From NCBI GenBank assembly GCA_030695685.1, contig JAUYPT010000078.1, positions 1 to 35,169 of the forward strand: DNA of 35,169 nt. The letters run 5' to 3'. Below are positions 15,461-22,973 of this stretch, piece by piece. The translations under genes were made by a program, and so were the position numbers. Numbering within the stretch: position 1 is the stretch's first letter; every line of letters begins with the position of its first letter. The notes under the pieces are model-generated. The model was not told the origin of the DNA, ran no database searches, and saw only the letters and a program-made list of their open reading frames with translations. The stretch is from Nanobdellota archaeon (GTDB lineage: Archaea > Nanobdellota > Nanobdellia > Woesearchaeales > GW2011-AR9).

Positions 15461-16438
15461 CTATTTCCCTCCGACAAGGACAACATGCGCTAAAAAACTT
15501 TCCAGTTGAATATATTCATCGCTGCCTTCAACCATCCTGAATTCGATCTCTCCGCATTTGTCCACCAGCGCTACTTTTTTTCTATCTTCTACGTTCAGAT
15601 TCCAGATTTCTTTCTGAATCTGTTTAATCACATCCAATCCTGATAATCCATACTCCAGCATTACATTGAGCAGTTTTTTCCGTGATTCTTTAAAATCGCC
15701 CGCAGCTGCAATTGACAATAATTCATGAATTTCCTTCGGCTTGGCAACCGAAGCCATGGAGTAAATATCTTCCGTTTTAATGTACTCGCCTTCTTTTTTA
15801 GTTGTAAAACAACTTTGCATAATATTGGTTAATCGCCGTACATCACCATCGCTTACTTCATAGAGCGCTTCCTTGATAGATGGTGATATAACTTGTCTAG
15901 ACTCTTTCCCTTCTTCTGTGACAATTTTCTCAATAACTTCGATTATCTCTTCCTTACTCAACGGCTTAAACCGAAATACTGCACATCGGCTTTGGATAGG
16001 ATCGATTATTTTAGAAGAATAGTTGCAGCTGAGAATGAAACGGCAGGTTTTGGTATAATTTTCCATTGTCCGCCGCAAGGCCTGCTGCGCCTCTTTTGTA
16101 AGAGCATCACATTCATCCAAATAAATTAACTTGAACGGCACATTCCCCAACGCTTTTGTTCTGGCAAAATCCTTAACTTTAACACGTACAACATCGATGC
16201 CTCTTTCATCCGAGGCATTTAATTCCAGCATATTCTGCTGCCAATTATCTTTAAAAAGCTGTTTGGCAATGACTAAGGAGAGCGACGTTTTTCCAACACC
16301 GGCAGGGCCGGAGAATAAAAGATGCGGCATGTTGCCGGATTTTACAAAGGCTTCTACTTTCTGCACAATCTCTTTCTGCCCTTTGATTTCATCAAACGTA
16401 GAAGGGCGGTATTTTTCAGTCCAGATTGCCGATGTCAT
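15461..16438 (-). CDS. rfcS: Replication factor C small subunit
   Basis: 325 residues, usual length. This AAA+ clamp-loader subunit opens and loads PCNA at primer-template junctions. Present are the RFC-box N-terminus (W-T-E-K-Y-R-P), Walker A G-P-A-G-V-G-K-T (44-51), Walker B L-I-Y-L-D-E (104-109), and the S-R-C arginine finger (150-152), followed by sensor 2 (G-D-V-R-R-L-T-N) and the C-terminal collar domain. A TATA-like element near 16463-16472 lies about 28 nt upstream, so the message is probably leaderless. The large subunit is not in the window. Confidence 0.97.
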   Translation of the reverse strand: MTSAIWTEKYRPSTFDEIKGQKEIVQKVEAFVKSGNMPHLLFSGPAGVGKTSLSLVIAKQLFKDNWQQNMLELNASDERGIDVVRVKVKDFARTKALGNVPFKLIYLDECDALTKEAQQALRRTMENYTKTCRFILSCNYSSKIIDPIQSRCAVFRFKPLSKEEIIEVIEKIVTEEGKESRQVISPSIKEALYEVSDGDVRRLTNIMQSCFTTKKEGEYIKTEDIYSMASVAKPKEIHELLSIAAAGDFKESRKKLLNVMLEYGLSGLDVIKQIQKEIWNLNVEDRKKVALVDKCGEIEFRMVEGSDEYIQLESFLAHVVLVGGK

Positions 16439-16522
16439 CCTTCATGAAAGCAGTTCGCTCATTTATAAGTTTTATCTAAATTTATCTACATCAAAGAAAT
16501 CTGCTGAGTACTTCTTACAATC

Positions 16523-16714
16523 TCAAAATGTCCATAATAAAATAGTGCCCATAAGATCAAAAGCCTGGTCAAATGAAATTCCAAATAGAAAGATCAGAAC
16601 AACAAGAACAACGATTGCATAATACAAGAATTTACTTAAAAATACGAGTATTTTATCTAAAAACAATAATGTCAGGATAACAATAATAATCCCTGTTACG
16701 GAAAAAGGGTCCAT
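16523..16714 (-). CDS. Small membrane protein, function unknown
   Basis: 63 residues with two or three hydrophobic stretches: residues about 5-20, 23-47 and 53-62. Few charges are present, notably D20/K21 between segments. A TATTTAATA element at 16737-16745 is 27 nt upstream of the ATG, supporting an expressed leaderless gene. It has no close partner by spacing. No family is recognised. Confidence 0.6.
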   Translation of the reverse strand: MDPFSVTGIIIVILTLLFLDKILVFLSKFLYYAIVVLVVLIFLFGISFDQAFDLMGTILLWTF

Positions 16715-16769
16715 GAGTAATTAAAATGAAAACTGGTATTTAATAATTTCTCTCCATTAAAATAGAAAA

Positions 16770-16868
16770 TTACGCTGCAATGAGAAAAAGATCATCAAAC
16801 TCTTCCTCAAAATCTCCTTGCAGGTAATGGTACTGTACTAAATTATGAATATGTTTCTGTCGATTCAT
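16770..16868 (-). CDS. Possible 32-residue acidic small protein downstream of the PRC-barrel gene
   Basis: An ATG 2 nt after the PRC-barrel stop opens a 32-codon frame ending at TAA (16770-16772). The product is His/Gln-rich at the start and Glu/Asp-rich in the middle (F-E-E-E-F-D-D-L-F). The tight spacing is the chief argument; chance is possible at this length. No family is recognised. Confidence 0.3.
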   Translation of the reverse strand: MNRQKHIHNLVQYHYLQGDFEEEFDDLFLIAA

Positions 16869-16870
16869 AT

Positions 16871-17152
16871 TTATTCTTGTGCTTCTTCCTCAGCTGGATT
16901 TCCACCGCTCGGAACTGCATTTCGGGAAACGATTAAGATATCTCCCACAGCTCGTACCATTTGGTGCGGAACGATTACCCCTTTAGCGCTGCCTAAAACT
17001 CTGCTTAAAAAAGAGTTTTTGGTTGCTTTTACTTTCCATCCGGAAACTTTATTCCCGGCAACAATACTATCTTCAATATCACCAAAATACTCGCCGGAAT
17101 CGGTAAATACCCTTAAATCGTAGGTTTCAGACACTTTTTTCATTTTTAGCAT
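16871..17152 (-). CDS. PRC-barrel domain protein
   Basis: 93 residues from the ATG at 17150-17152, preferred because a GAGGTG motif lies 7 nt upstream. Codon 9 of the longer frame (17143) is another choice. The single PRC-barrel-like fold shows D-L-R-V-F-T-D-S-G-E-Y-F-G-D-I-E-D and, later, G-V-I-V-P-H-Q-M-V-R-A-V-G-D-I-L-I-V. An acidic tail ends the chain. Archaeal stand-alone PRC-barrels have been linked to RNA metabolism and, in some species, cell division, but no specific role can be assigned here. It diverges from the TraB-family gene. Confidence 0.82.
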   Translation of the reverse strand: MLKMKKVSETYDLRVFTDSGEYFGDIEDSIVAGNKVSGWKVKATKNSFLSRVLGSAKGVIVPHQMVRAVGDILIVSRNAVPSGGNPAEEEAQE

Positions 17153-17192
17153 GGATGACCACCTCACTCCAGCAGTTGTTGAAATTAAGTAG

Positions 17193-17200
17193 GTTTAAAT
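17193..17200. promoter_or_regulatory. TATA element between PRC-barrel and TraB-family genes
   Basis: TTTAAATA at 17193-17200 lies about 27 nt before the TraB ATG (17223). On the opposite strand the overlapping TATTTAAA predicts a start near 17170, giving the PRC-barrel mRNA a leader of about 18 nt that contains its GAGGTG site. Near-symmetric TATA sequence could serve both. Confidence 0.6.
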
Positions 17201-17222
17201 ATTTTTCTATCATAAACAGCCT

Positions 17223-17909
17223 ATGAATCTGCGCATTATTGGAACATCGCATATTGCCCGGCAAAGTATTGAGGAAATTAAAAAGGCTATTGAAGATGAT
17301 ACACCGGATATCGTTGCCGTTGAATTAGATCGAGAACGAGCTGCCGCGCTGATGCAAAAACAGCAGCGCCGTATTTCCTTCCGTGAGATTGCGCAGATTG
17401 GCCTTCGGGGATATTTGTTTGTAAGGATAGGACAGTACCTGCAGCAAAAATTAGGAAAAATGGTTGGTGTTGCACCCGGTTCCGAAATGAAGGCTGCAAT
17501 AGAACTAGCCCGAAAAAAAAATCTGGAATTAGCGCTTATCGATCAGCCGATTACAACGACACTGCGTCATTTTTCCAAAAATTTAACCTGGACGGAAAAA
17601 GGGCGTTTTGTTTTGGATATGGTTAAAGGAGTATTTCTTCCCAAAAAACAAATCAAGGAATTAGGATTAGACAACTTTGACCTGCATAAAGTTCCTGCCG
17701 ATGAAATGATTCAAAAAATGATGGCGCCACTAAAACGAAGATATCCTTCGGTATACAAAACATTAGTAGAAGACCGCAATAAGTATATGGTCAAACAACT
17801 GATAAAACTGATGCGTGAAAAGCCGGGGAAAAAGATTCTTGCCGTCGTCGGTGCAGGACATAAAGAAGGGATGGAGAAGCTCTTGCTGAAAGTAGAGATT
17901 GTGAGATAA
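17223..17909 (+). CDS. TraB/PrgY family protein, soluble form
   Basis: 228 residues. The family (TIKI/GumN/TraB superfamily of EreA-like fold) is recognised by G-T-S-H (7-10), V-A-V-E-L-D (31-36), and the closing V-V-G-A-G-H-K-E-G-M near residues 209-218, all positioned as in archaeal TraB. Its founding member inhibits a pheromone; some relatives are proposed metalloproteases, but no activity can be claimed for this protein. It lacks the C-terminal membrane segments of longer archaeal homologues. Leaderless by its TATA spacing. Confidence 0.88.
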   Translation: MNLRIIGTSHIARQSIEEIKKAIEDDTPDIVAVELDRERAAALMQKQQRRISFREIAQIGLRGYLFVRIGQYLQQKLGKMVGVAPGSEMKAAIELARKKNLELALIDQPITTTLRHFSKNLTWTEKGRFVLDMVKGVFLPKKQIKELGLDNFDLHKVPADEMIQKMMAPLKRRYPSVYKTLVEDRNKYMVKQLIKLMREKPGKKILAVVGAGHKEGMEKLLLKVEIVR

Positions 17910-17913
17910 GTTA

Positions 17914-17933
17914 TTGAGTTTAGAAATACTCAA
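17914..17933 (+). terminator. Small hairpin after the TraB-family gene
   Basis: TTGAGT (17914-17919) and ACTCAA (17928-17933) form a 6-bp stem with an 8-nt loop, 5 nt after the TraB stop. It is followed by an A-run rather than T-run, so termination is uncertain. Confidence 0.3.
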
Positions 17934-17969
17934 AAAGGAAACATCGCTAGGCTGTGCAGGGGTGGAAAA

Positions 17970-18584
17970 ATGAAAGAAATAAAACTGGATACAAAATTAG
18001 CACAGTTAGTTGATGAAGCAGGAAAAATGTATACAGGAGAATTAATAGCCAGATTAGAGTATCATGCTGAGGAACATTATAATGCTGCTGCCGCAGAACA
18101 TGGAGTACTTTCTTTATTGTTTGATGACATGAGTTTAAAATGTGCGAATGCTTATTATATTGTTGAGAAGGAAATAAGTGAAAAAAAACAGGAAATAAAG
18201 TTTGGACCATTTCAGGCCTTCTTATCAGTTATACTTTACAGAAATGATCCGAAAGCAAAAATAAAAATAGCAGCACCAACAAAAGTGCGATTTGATGAAA
18301 ATTTAGAAAGTCTTGTTGATGAAGAAGGAGTTAAATATGAAGGAAAACGATTTAAAACTATTTCCGCCAATTCTTACAGCCATTCTACGTCTCAGGAAGC
18401 GACAGCAGTTGCCGTACAAAAGTTAGTACACACTATTGAAGATATCAATAGTAAAGAATACGAAAGTAATGCCTATGGACCGGTTACGGCGTATGAAATC
18501 ATTGGTTCTCATTGTAGCGATACACGGCAGGAATATGACACCACACCATTTACAGCAACGGTTACAGCAATTTTGTATAAATAA
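17970..18584 (+). CDS. Unknown protein made of two duplicated ~95-residue units
   Basis: 204 residues, no recognised family. The two halves match: L-D-T-K-L-A-Q-L-V-D-E-A-G-K-M-Y-T-G near residue 6 against F-D-E-N-L-E-S-L-V-D-E-E-G-V-K-Y-E-G near residue 108, and the halves end in P-F-Q-A-F-L-S-V-I-L-Y-R and P-F-T-A-T-V-T-A-I-L-Y-K. Each unit appears as strand-helix-strand with long helix in the middle. No signal peptide or membrane segment. A strong GGGGTGG (17959-17965) precedes the ATG and no good TATA is near, so it is probably transcribed from upstream. Function unknown. Confidence 0.8.
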   Translation: MKEIKLDTKLAQLVDEAGKMYTGELIARLEYHAEEHYNAAAAEHGVLSLLFDDMSLKCANAYYIVEKEISEKKQEIKFGPFQAFLSVILYRNDPKAKIKIAAPTKVRFDENLESLVDEEGVKYEGKRFKTISANSYSHSTSQEATAVAVQKLVHTIEDINSKEYESNAYGPVTAYEIIGSHCSDTRQEYDTTPFTATVTAILYK

Positions 18585-18599
18585 AGCAGGAGGGGAAAA

Positions 18600-19349
18600 A
18601 TGGAACTCATCGACAGATACGGCGGGCTTGGTGTTATTTCTTTAACGAACCAGGAAATAGAAAAAGTACAGGTGTTGCGAGAAATAATCAGTAAAAATGG
18701 CATTAAAGATTTCATTGGCAGGGACAGTCCTCGAACACCGGAATATACTGCACTGATGGAAGAACTCTTTCCAGCCTTTCCCCCTTCTTATTGTAATGGT
18801 ATAAATAACTGTATAACAGTTATTAAAAGAGAATCAGATCGTTTTATGGATAAGAATAATAATCTTCTTGGCAAATGTGAAGAATTAGTGATTGATTCAC
18901 GATTAAAACTGAAGGAAAGGAACCATAATTTCTATCAAGCGGATTTGTCGATAGTCTTTCCAAATGGAAAGGAAAACAACAATTATCTCATGACGGTTTC
19001 TCTTCTTTCTTATAATTTGGATGTCATTGATGATGTTGCCGAACTGCTCGGAAAGCGAGAAAATCCTGCAGTTGCAGCACCGCAGGGAATCCCTTGGTGG
19101 GACAAATTTCATCAACAAAAAGACAAAGATAAACAAATCGGTTTTGCGGAAGTGCCCTCTCTCGGCACCGTCAGAGCTGTCTATGAAAAAGCAGAGCGTT
19201 TAGTCGATGATTGTGACAGAAGAGTTAACGTTTGCAGAAAAGATATTGATGTCTTACGGCAGGATTCCATAGAACATCCTAACCTTATGGTGCGGTTAGA
19301 GAGCAGAAGCATGTACAACGGCATTTTACGGGGATTGACAAATCAGTAA
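18600..19349 (+). CDS. Unknown 249-residue protein, operon partner of the duplicated-unit protein
   Basis: No family recognised. The chain is soluble and mixed, with a central segment (residues about 100-145) that looks like two beta strands around F-P-N-G-K-E-N-N-N-Y, and a helical C-terminal third with several Asp/Arg/Lys heptad-like runs. Cysteines are scattered without pairing. It starts 15 nt after the preceding stop behind a strong GGAGGGG (18589-18595), so the two genes are likely co-translated. A start at 18600 is supported by that site. Confidence 0.78.
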   Translation: MELIDRYGGLGVISLTNQEIEKVQVLREIISKNGIKDFIGRDSPRTPEYTALMEELFPAFPPSYCNGINNCITVIKRESDRFMDKNNNLLGKCEELVIDSRLKLKERNHNFYQADLSIVFPNGKENNNYLMTVSLLSYNLDVIDDVAELLGKRENPAVAAPQGIPWWDKFHQQKDKDKQIGFAEVPSLGTVRAVYEKAERLVDDCDRRVNVCRKDIDVLRQDSIEHPNLMVRLESRSMYNGILRGLTNQ

Positions 19350-19356
19350 CAATGTT

Positions 19357-19364
19357 TTTAAATA
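19357..19364 (+). promoter_or_regulatory. TATA box of the RNase P RNA gene
   Basis: TTTAAATA centred near 19360 is 25 nt before the first G of the P1 stem (19385), the expected archaeal spacing for a transcript starting at the mature 5' end. Confidence 0.75.
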
Positions 19365-19384
19365 CAGCTGCATAAAACGATAAT

Positions 19385-19790
19385 GGTAGCAGTGGCAGGG
19401 AGCCGACGGTGAACTGTCAAAGGTTTGCTGAGGAAAGTCCGTCCACCCGCGATGTAATTCGCACTATGGTTGCTCTCTTATGAGAGACGGAGAAATCCGT
19501 GGCTCTGGCTCAGAAACGACACGTCCTGCAGACTAAGGGATGATGATGCAAAAAATGAAGATAAATACTTCATTTTTGCACAGAAATATGATCTTTTTCA
19601 TATTTCTTGTGGCGACACTTTCTGTGAAGAAAGTAAGTTAACCCGCGGACGTCTCTGCAGGGACCGATGAAACGGCGAATCCCAACCGGTGCAAGTCAAG
19701 TTTTGACGCTGAGTAGAATGCTCCAACAGGCTATCGGTGCTCATCGAGCACTTTGGGCCTGACAGAAGACGGCTTATGCCACTCTACCAC
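19385..19790 (+). ncRNA. rnpB: RNase P RNA (archaeal type)
   Basis: The catalytic RNA of RNase P, which removes tRNA 5' leaders. The ends pair in P1: GGTAG and GTGGCA at the 5' side against TGCCAC and CTACC at 19778-19788. The universally conserved GAGGAAAGTCCG lies at 19430-19441, GATGAAACGG-type core sequence near 19667-19677, and the 3' core ACAGAAGACGGCTTA near 19762-19776. A T-run follows at 19791. Between 19547 and 19610 lie two long A+U-rich hairpins: one of 13 bp with a bulge (19547-19580) and one perfect 10-bp stem (19582-19607), probably a lineage-specific extension of the P12 region. Confidence 0.95.
19547..19610 (+). other. AU-rich double-hairpin extension within RNase P RNA
   Basis: TGCAAAAAATGAAG pairs with CTTCATTTTTGCA around a 7-nt loop, and AGAAATATGA pairs with TCATATTTCT around a 6-nt loop. 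Such A+U-rich helices stand out against the G+C-richer conserved core. Confidence 0.65.
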
Positions 19791-19796
19791 TTTTTT
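19791..19796 (+). terminator. T-run after RNase P RNA
   Basis: Six T residues directly after the P1 3' strand fit the oligo-T termination common in archaea. Just past it comes the PHP gene, so some read-through could also express that gene. Confidence 0.5.
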
Positions 19797-19815
19797 AAAT
19801 CAAACAGAAACAACA

Positions 19816-20742
19816 ATGCTCAAAGATTTATACACACTAATCACACAAGAACTAAGATATTTAGCAGACAAAGAAACACTCTGTGAACTTCCTCTGGTTG
19901 CACATGACCTACTTTTAGGAGCAAAAAGAAAACCAAAAGAACAAAACTTTACTTATATGGATCTTCATGCTCATTTCAGAAAAACAGAAAATATTAGAGA
20001 CATTATTAATGAAGCATCAAAAAGAGTCGATGTGCTTTCGATTGTTACCTGGGCAAAGGAATATAATAATGGAGAAATGAGTTTTTCCGATGCATTAGAA
20101 AAATTAGAGCAAGAAAAAGTAGAGCACCACAAAATTGGAGAGCGAATTGTCGTTATAAATAGGAGTGATGATAGACCATTTTATCTCCTACGAGCAACGG
20201 AAACTTACGTCAAAGAAAATCAAGGAGTTGTTATGGTTGGAACTGATAAGGAATTTTCAGCTGATTCGCTTACATTAGATGATGCCATTAACGAAGCAAC
20301 AGAAATGAATTCTTTTTATTTTTTAGATCATCCTTTTAGTATCGGAGTACCGGTAATTGGCTTTCGCTATCCAACGGAGGAAGAATTAAAACTACGACAA
20401 AAGTGGTTTGATAAGTATAACCCTGTTATTGAAATCCATAACCATCAAAACACGCTGTGGATGTTTCCCTCAAACATTCTTGCAAAGAAAATGGCACAAA
20501 AGCATAACCTTGTCGGAATTGCCAATTCTGACACCCATTTTGGAATAACTGATGTTGGTCTATCACGAACCGTAATACCGTCTTCTTATTTAGATAACTA
20601 TTCTGAAGAAGCTTTTTTAAAAACATTAAAAAATGCGTTATCAATGGCACATTATGATAATATAAAAGTGGAATCAGGATACTCAAGCATCTGGAGTTTT
20701 GGAAAAAATATGATTTTGCCACGATTAATTGGAAGACATTAA
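19816..20742 (+). CDS. PHP-domain metal-dependent phosphoesterase-like protein
   Basis: 308 residues from the ATG at 19816; an in-frame upstream ATG (19753) lies inside RNase P RNA and is rejected. PHP motifs: D-L-H-A-H (49-53), then D-H-P-F, I-E-I-H-N-H, and the late S-D-T-H-F motif, giving the usual His/Asp metal ligands. The PHP superfamily includes phosphatases and polymerase-associated nucleases; the exact reaction cannot be read here. The gene is A+T-rich. Its promoter is not clear: TTTAAAT at 19794-19800 is only about 20 nt from the ATG, and read-through from the RNA gene is an option. Confidence 0.85.
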   Translation: MLKDLYTLITQELRYLADKETLCELPLVAHDLLLGAKRKPKEQNFTYMDLHAHFRKTENIRDIINEASKRVDVLSIVTWAKEYNNGEMSFSDALEKLEQEKVEHHKIGERIVVINRSDDRPFYLLRATETYVKENQGVVMVGTDKEFSADSLTLDDAINEATEMNSFYFLDHPFSIGVPVIGFRYPTEEELKLRQKWFDKYNPVIEIHNHQNTLWMFPSNILAKKMAQKHNLVGIANSDTHFGITDVGLSRTVIPSSYLDNYSEEAFLKTLKNALSMAHYDNIKVESGYSSIWSFGKNMILPRLIGRH

Positions 20743-20749
20743 CTCTGTT

Positions 20750-21259
20750 CTAAACATATTTTTTAATATATCCATGTATTTCTTCGTGAATCAACCATAC
20801 TACCAAAAGAATGGCATCAATATGTGGTGCAAAGAGATAAACATTCCATGATGGGCAAAAAGAAGGCATTATTGTTAAAGGCCATAAAAACAATTTTGTT
20901 TCTGTGCTGGAAAATCCGCCGTAAAAACAATCTAATACTAGATGGAAAAACCAGCCTACGGCAATGACTGCAAAGATTTTTGCCCATTTCTGGTCGTCTT
21001 GATAATGGCGAATAAAGGCAAGCGCTAAAAAAAGCAGCACGAAAAAAATGCTGTGTGTAAAAAGACCATGGAAATAAACCGTAGTTCCACTAACTAAACT
21101 TAAAAACCAACCCAAAGGAATATCTACATCAGGAACTAAGCCTGCTATTCCGCCAATAACAACCAAATAGCGAGGAAATTTATCTTTTTCAAAAACATAG
21201 TAGCGAAAAAGTTCAAGAATTATAATAACCACCAAAACGTGGGTAACTGCCAAAGCCAT
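20750..21259 (-). CDS. YdjM/DUF457-like membrane-bound metal-dependent hydrolase
   Basis: 169 residues with four or five transmembrane segments. Conserved polar residues are buried between them as in the DUF457/YdjM family: T-H near the N-terminus, P-D-V-D in the first loop, H-G-L-F-T-H-S, and H-L-V-L-D. The family is predicted to be a metal-dependent membrane hydrolase related to phospholipase C-like folds, with physiology unclear. A TATA-like element at 21283-21292 is 28 nt upstream of the ATG. Confidence 0.82.
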   Translation of the reverse strand: MALAVTHVLVVIIILELFRYYVFEKDKFPRYLVVIGGIAGLVPDVDIPLGWFLSLVSGTTVYFHGLFTHSIFFVLLFLALAFIRHYQDDQKWAKIFAVIAVGWFFHLVLDCFYGGFSSTETKLFLWPLTIMPSFCPSWNVYLFAPHIDAILLVVWLIHEEIHGYIKKYV

Positions 21260-21341
21260 CTGATTAGTATTAAATCACGACATATAAATATATCGACAGA
21301 AAAATATTTGAACAGCAACGCTTATTGTTTGTTAAGGAAAA

Positions 21342-21779
21342 ATGGCAAAATACACTCAAAAAAAGATAAGTGAATTAGAATTGTTGGTCAGCGGTGAAAA
21401 GGTTGAAGTTATTGGAAAAATACTTGATTCCCCGCAAAAGATATTGAGAGTGGTAGAGAACATTATCGGTGCAGGTATCCGCCAAAATAACTATTTTATT
21501 ACAAAACTTGTTGATCAAGTTGTAAATAGTTATGTTGATATTACCGGCCCTGCGGCGGACCACCATTATGTAAACGATATGGAAATATTTGTAGAAAAAG
21601 CAGCTCAATTATCTTCTTTCGTTATTATTAAGGGAATTTATCATACTCACTTACGTTCCATTGAGATTATTGACATTAAAGATTATGAACATGGAAATAT
21701 ATCACTCATTCCTGATAACAGTGAAGGAGTTCTGTCTATAACTGAAAAAAATTATGGCAATCTTAGCTTTAAAAAATGA
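21342..21779 (+). CDS. Unknown 145-residue protein, possible OB-like fold
   Basis: No family recognised. The chain is soluble, with alternating strands and one long amphipathic helix near residues 30-45. The segment S-F-V-I-I-K-G-I-Y-H-T-H-L-R-S-I-E-I could be the closing strands of an OB barrel, but this is a guess. An AAGGA site lies a few bases before the ATG. It is followed by about 167 nt with no gene before the Sec61-beta promoter. Confidence 0.72.
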   Translation: MAKYTQKKISELELLVSGEKVEVIGKILDSPQKILRVVENIIGAGIRQNNYFITKLVDQVVNSYVDITGPAADHHYVNDMEIFVEKAAQLSSFVIIKGIYHTHLRSIEIIDIKDYEHGNISLIPDNSEGVLSITEKNYGNLSFKK

Positions 21780-21913
21780 CATTCTACTTATTGGCATTAG
21801 ATCAAGCACAGAAAAAGACATCTCCATTAAAGGTTTAGAAATAGTCAAAACATGTGACAAAATTTATAGGGAAAATTATAAAAATAAAATTTTTATTTCT
21901 TTTTCTTCCAAAA

Positions 21914-21925
21914 ACTATATATAAT
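21914..21925 (+). promoter_or_regulatory. TATA box of the Sec61-beta/NAC operon
   Basis: ACTATATATAAT-like sequence centred near 21920 lies about 27 nt before the ATG at 21947, predicting a leaderless transcript. Confidence 0.65.
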
Positions 21926-21946
21926 AAAGATAAAAATAAGATAGTC

Positions 21947-22120
21947 ATGGCACAAGACAACAAAATACGATTGCCGTCCGGACAGGGCGGATTAACCCGA
22001 TTTTCAGATGAATTTAAATCAAGGATAGAATTATCACCGGCAACTGTCGTCGTTTTATGCGTCATCGTCATGATCATCATCATTCTCCTCCATCAATTTG
22101 GAGGCTCTTTATTGATCTAA
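21947..22120 (+). CDS. Preprotein translocase subunit Sec61-beta (archaeal SecG)
   Basis: 57 residues. This is the small tail-anchored subunit of the SecYE translocon. The N-terminus has the archaeal pattern I-R-L-P-S-G-Q-G-G-L-T-R-F-S-D-E. A single membrane segment (about residues 31-49, V-V-V-L-C-V-I-V-M-I-I-I-I-L-L) follows. An upstream in-frame ATG (21854) would add an A+T-rich stretch unlike the family and lies upstream of the TATA box. It is followed by NAC 1 nt later, linking secretion with nascent-chain handling. Confidence 0.93.
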   Translation: MAQDNKIRLPSGQGGLTRFSDEFKSRIELSPATVVVLCVIVMIIIILLHQFGGSLLI

Positions 22121-22121
22121 G

Positions 22122-22466
22122 ATGTTCCCTGGCATTAATCCCCGAAAAGTGCAGCAGATGATGAAGCAGATGGGAATACAGCAAGTAGAAATTCCCGCAT
22201 CTGAAGTTATTATCAAAGGAGAAGAAAAAGATATTATTATCCGTAATCCGTCAGTATCCAAAGTCAATATGATGGGGCAGGAAACGTTCCAGATAACCGG
22301 CGACATTGAAGAGCAGGAACATGCCAGCACTCCGGATTTTTCTGAAGATGACATTAAAACTGTAATGGAACAAGCAGGTGTTACGGCAGAAAAAGCCAGA
22401 ATAGCATTAGAAAAACATCATGGTGACCTTGCCGAAGCCATTCTGTCTTTAAAAGCTGACGAATAA
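22122..22466 (+). CDS. nac: Nascent polypeptide-associated complex protein (NAC)
   Basis: 114 residues, typical of archaeal NAC homodimers that sit at the tunnel exit. It begins F-P-G-I-N-P-R-K-V-Q-Q-M-M-K-Q-M-G-I, the family N-terminus, followed by the NAC beta domain with I-I-I-R-N-P-S-V-S-K-V and F-Q-I-T-G. The C-terminal UBA domain has M-E-Q-A-G-V-T-A-E-K-A and the H-G-D-L-A-E-A-I closing motif. Co-transcribed with Sec61-beta. Confidence 0.96.
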   Translation: MFPGINPRKVQQMMKQMGIQQVEIPASEVIIKGEEKDIIIRNPSVSKVNMMGQETFQITGDIEEQEHASTPDFSEDDIKTVMEQAGVTAEKARIALEKHHGDLAEAILSLKADE

Positions 22467-22496
22467 TTTTTATAGTCCAATCTATATACTAACTGT

Positions 22497-22973
22497 ATGG
22501 ATGCGGCGGTGCAATCTTCCTGGAAAAAGGCAGTCAAACACTATGATGCTGCAGAATATTTTCTGAATGTTACGTATCCATCATTGAAAGACCCGATACT
22601 TTTTATTGGGATTATCACTAATATTTTTTCATCCCTGGAAGCAGCAATGGATTCGGTGTTGATCCACGGGCAGAATCAAGGAATGGTGCCGAAAGGCGCA
22701 ACCACTTTTTTAGAAAAATTGCGAGTATTCCGCAGCCGCAGCGCCCAGCAGCATGCCATACCTCACGAATACTTGCATCTTATGGCTGACATTAAAAATG
22801 TCCTTGATTTCCATAAAAAGAGCCCGATTGAATTCCGGCGAAAAGGCACGTTTTTCATCTGTGCCAAGGAATACGAGATACAATCGCTGACAATAACTGA
22901 TATACGAAGCCACTTATATAAAGCGCAAGAGTTCCTGAAGCTCGTGGAAGTTATAATTAACAGTAGGTATTAA
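22497..22973 (+). CDS. Small helical protein, possibly HEPN-like, member 1 of a pair
   Basis: 158 residues, mostly alpha-helical with a short beta piece near residues 115-130 (R-R-K-G-T-F-F-I-C-A-K-E). The helix pattern H-Y-D-A-A-E-Y-F-L near the start, K-S-P-I-E-F-R-R-K in the middle and a closing helix are reminiscent of archaeal HEPN-type hypotheticals, without a certain RxxxxH site. TTTTTATAG at 22466-22474 lies 26 nt upstream of the ATG. Its stop codon lies within the left arm of a 14-bp inverted repeat. Its neighbour at 23194 shares the layout. Confidence 0.72.
   Translation: MDAAVQSSWKKAVKHYDAAEYFLNVTYPSLKDPILFIGIITNIFSSLEAAMDSVLIHGQNQGMVPKGATTFLEKLRVFRSRSAQQHAIPHEYLHLMADIKNVLDFHKKSPIEFRRKGTFFICAKEYEIQSLTITDIRSHLYKAQEFLKLVEVIINSRY

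Noticed and set aside
19753..20742. PHP gene starting at the ATG at 19753
   Set aside because: That ATG lies in the conserved 3' core of RNase P RNA; the ATG at 19816 starts the recognisable protein.
21854..22120. Sec61-beta with an 88-residue frame from 21854
   Set aside because: The extension is an A+T-rich run lying upstream of the TATA box; family members begin at the internal ATG.
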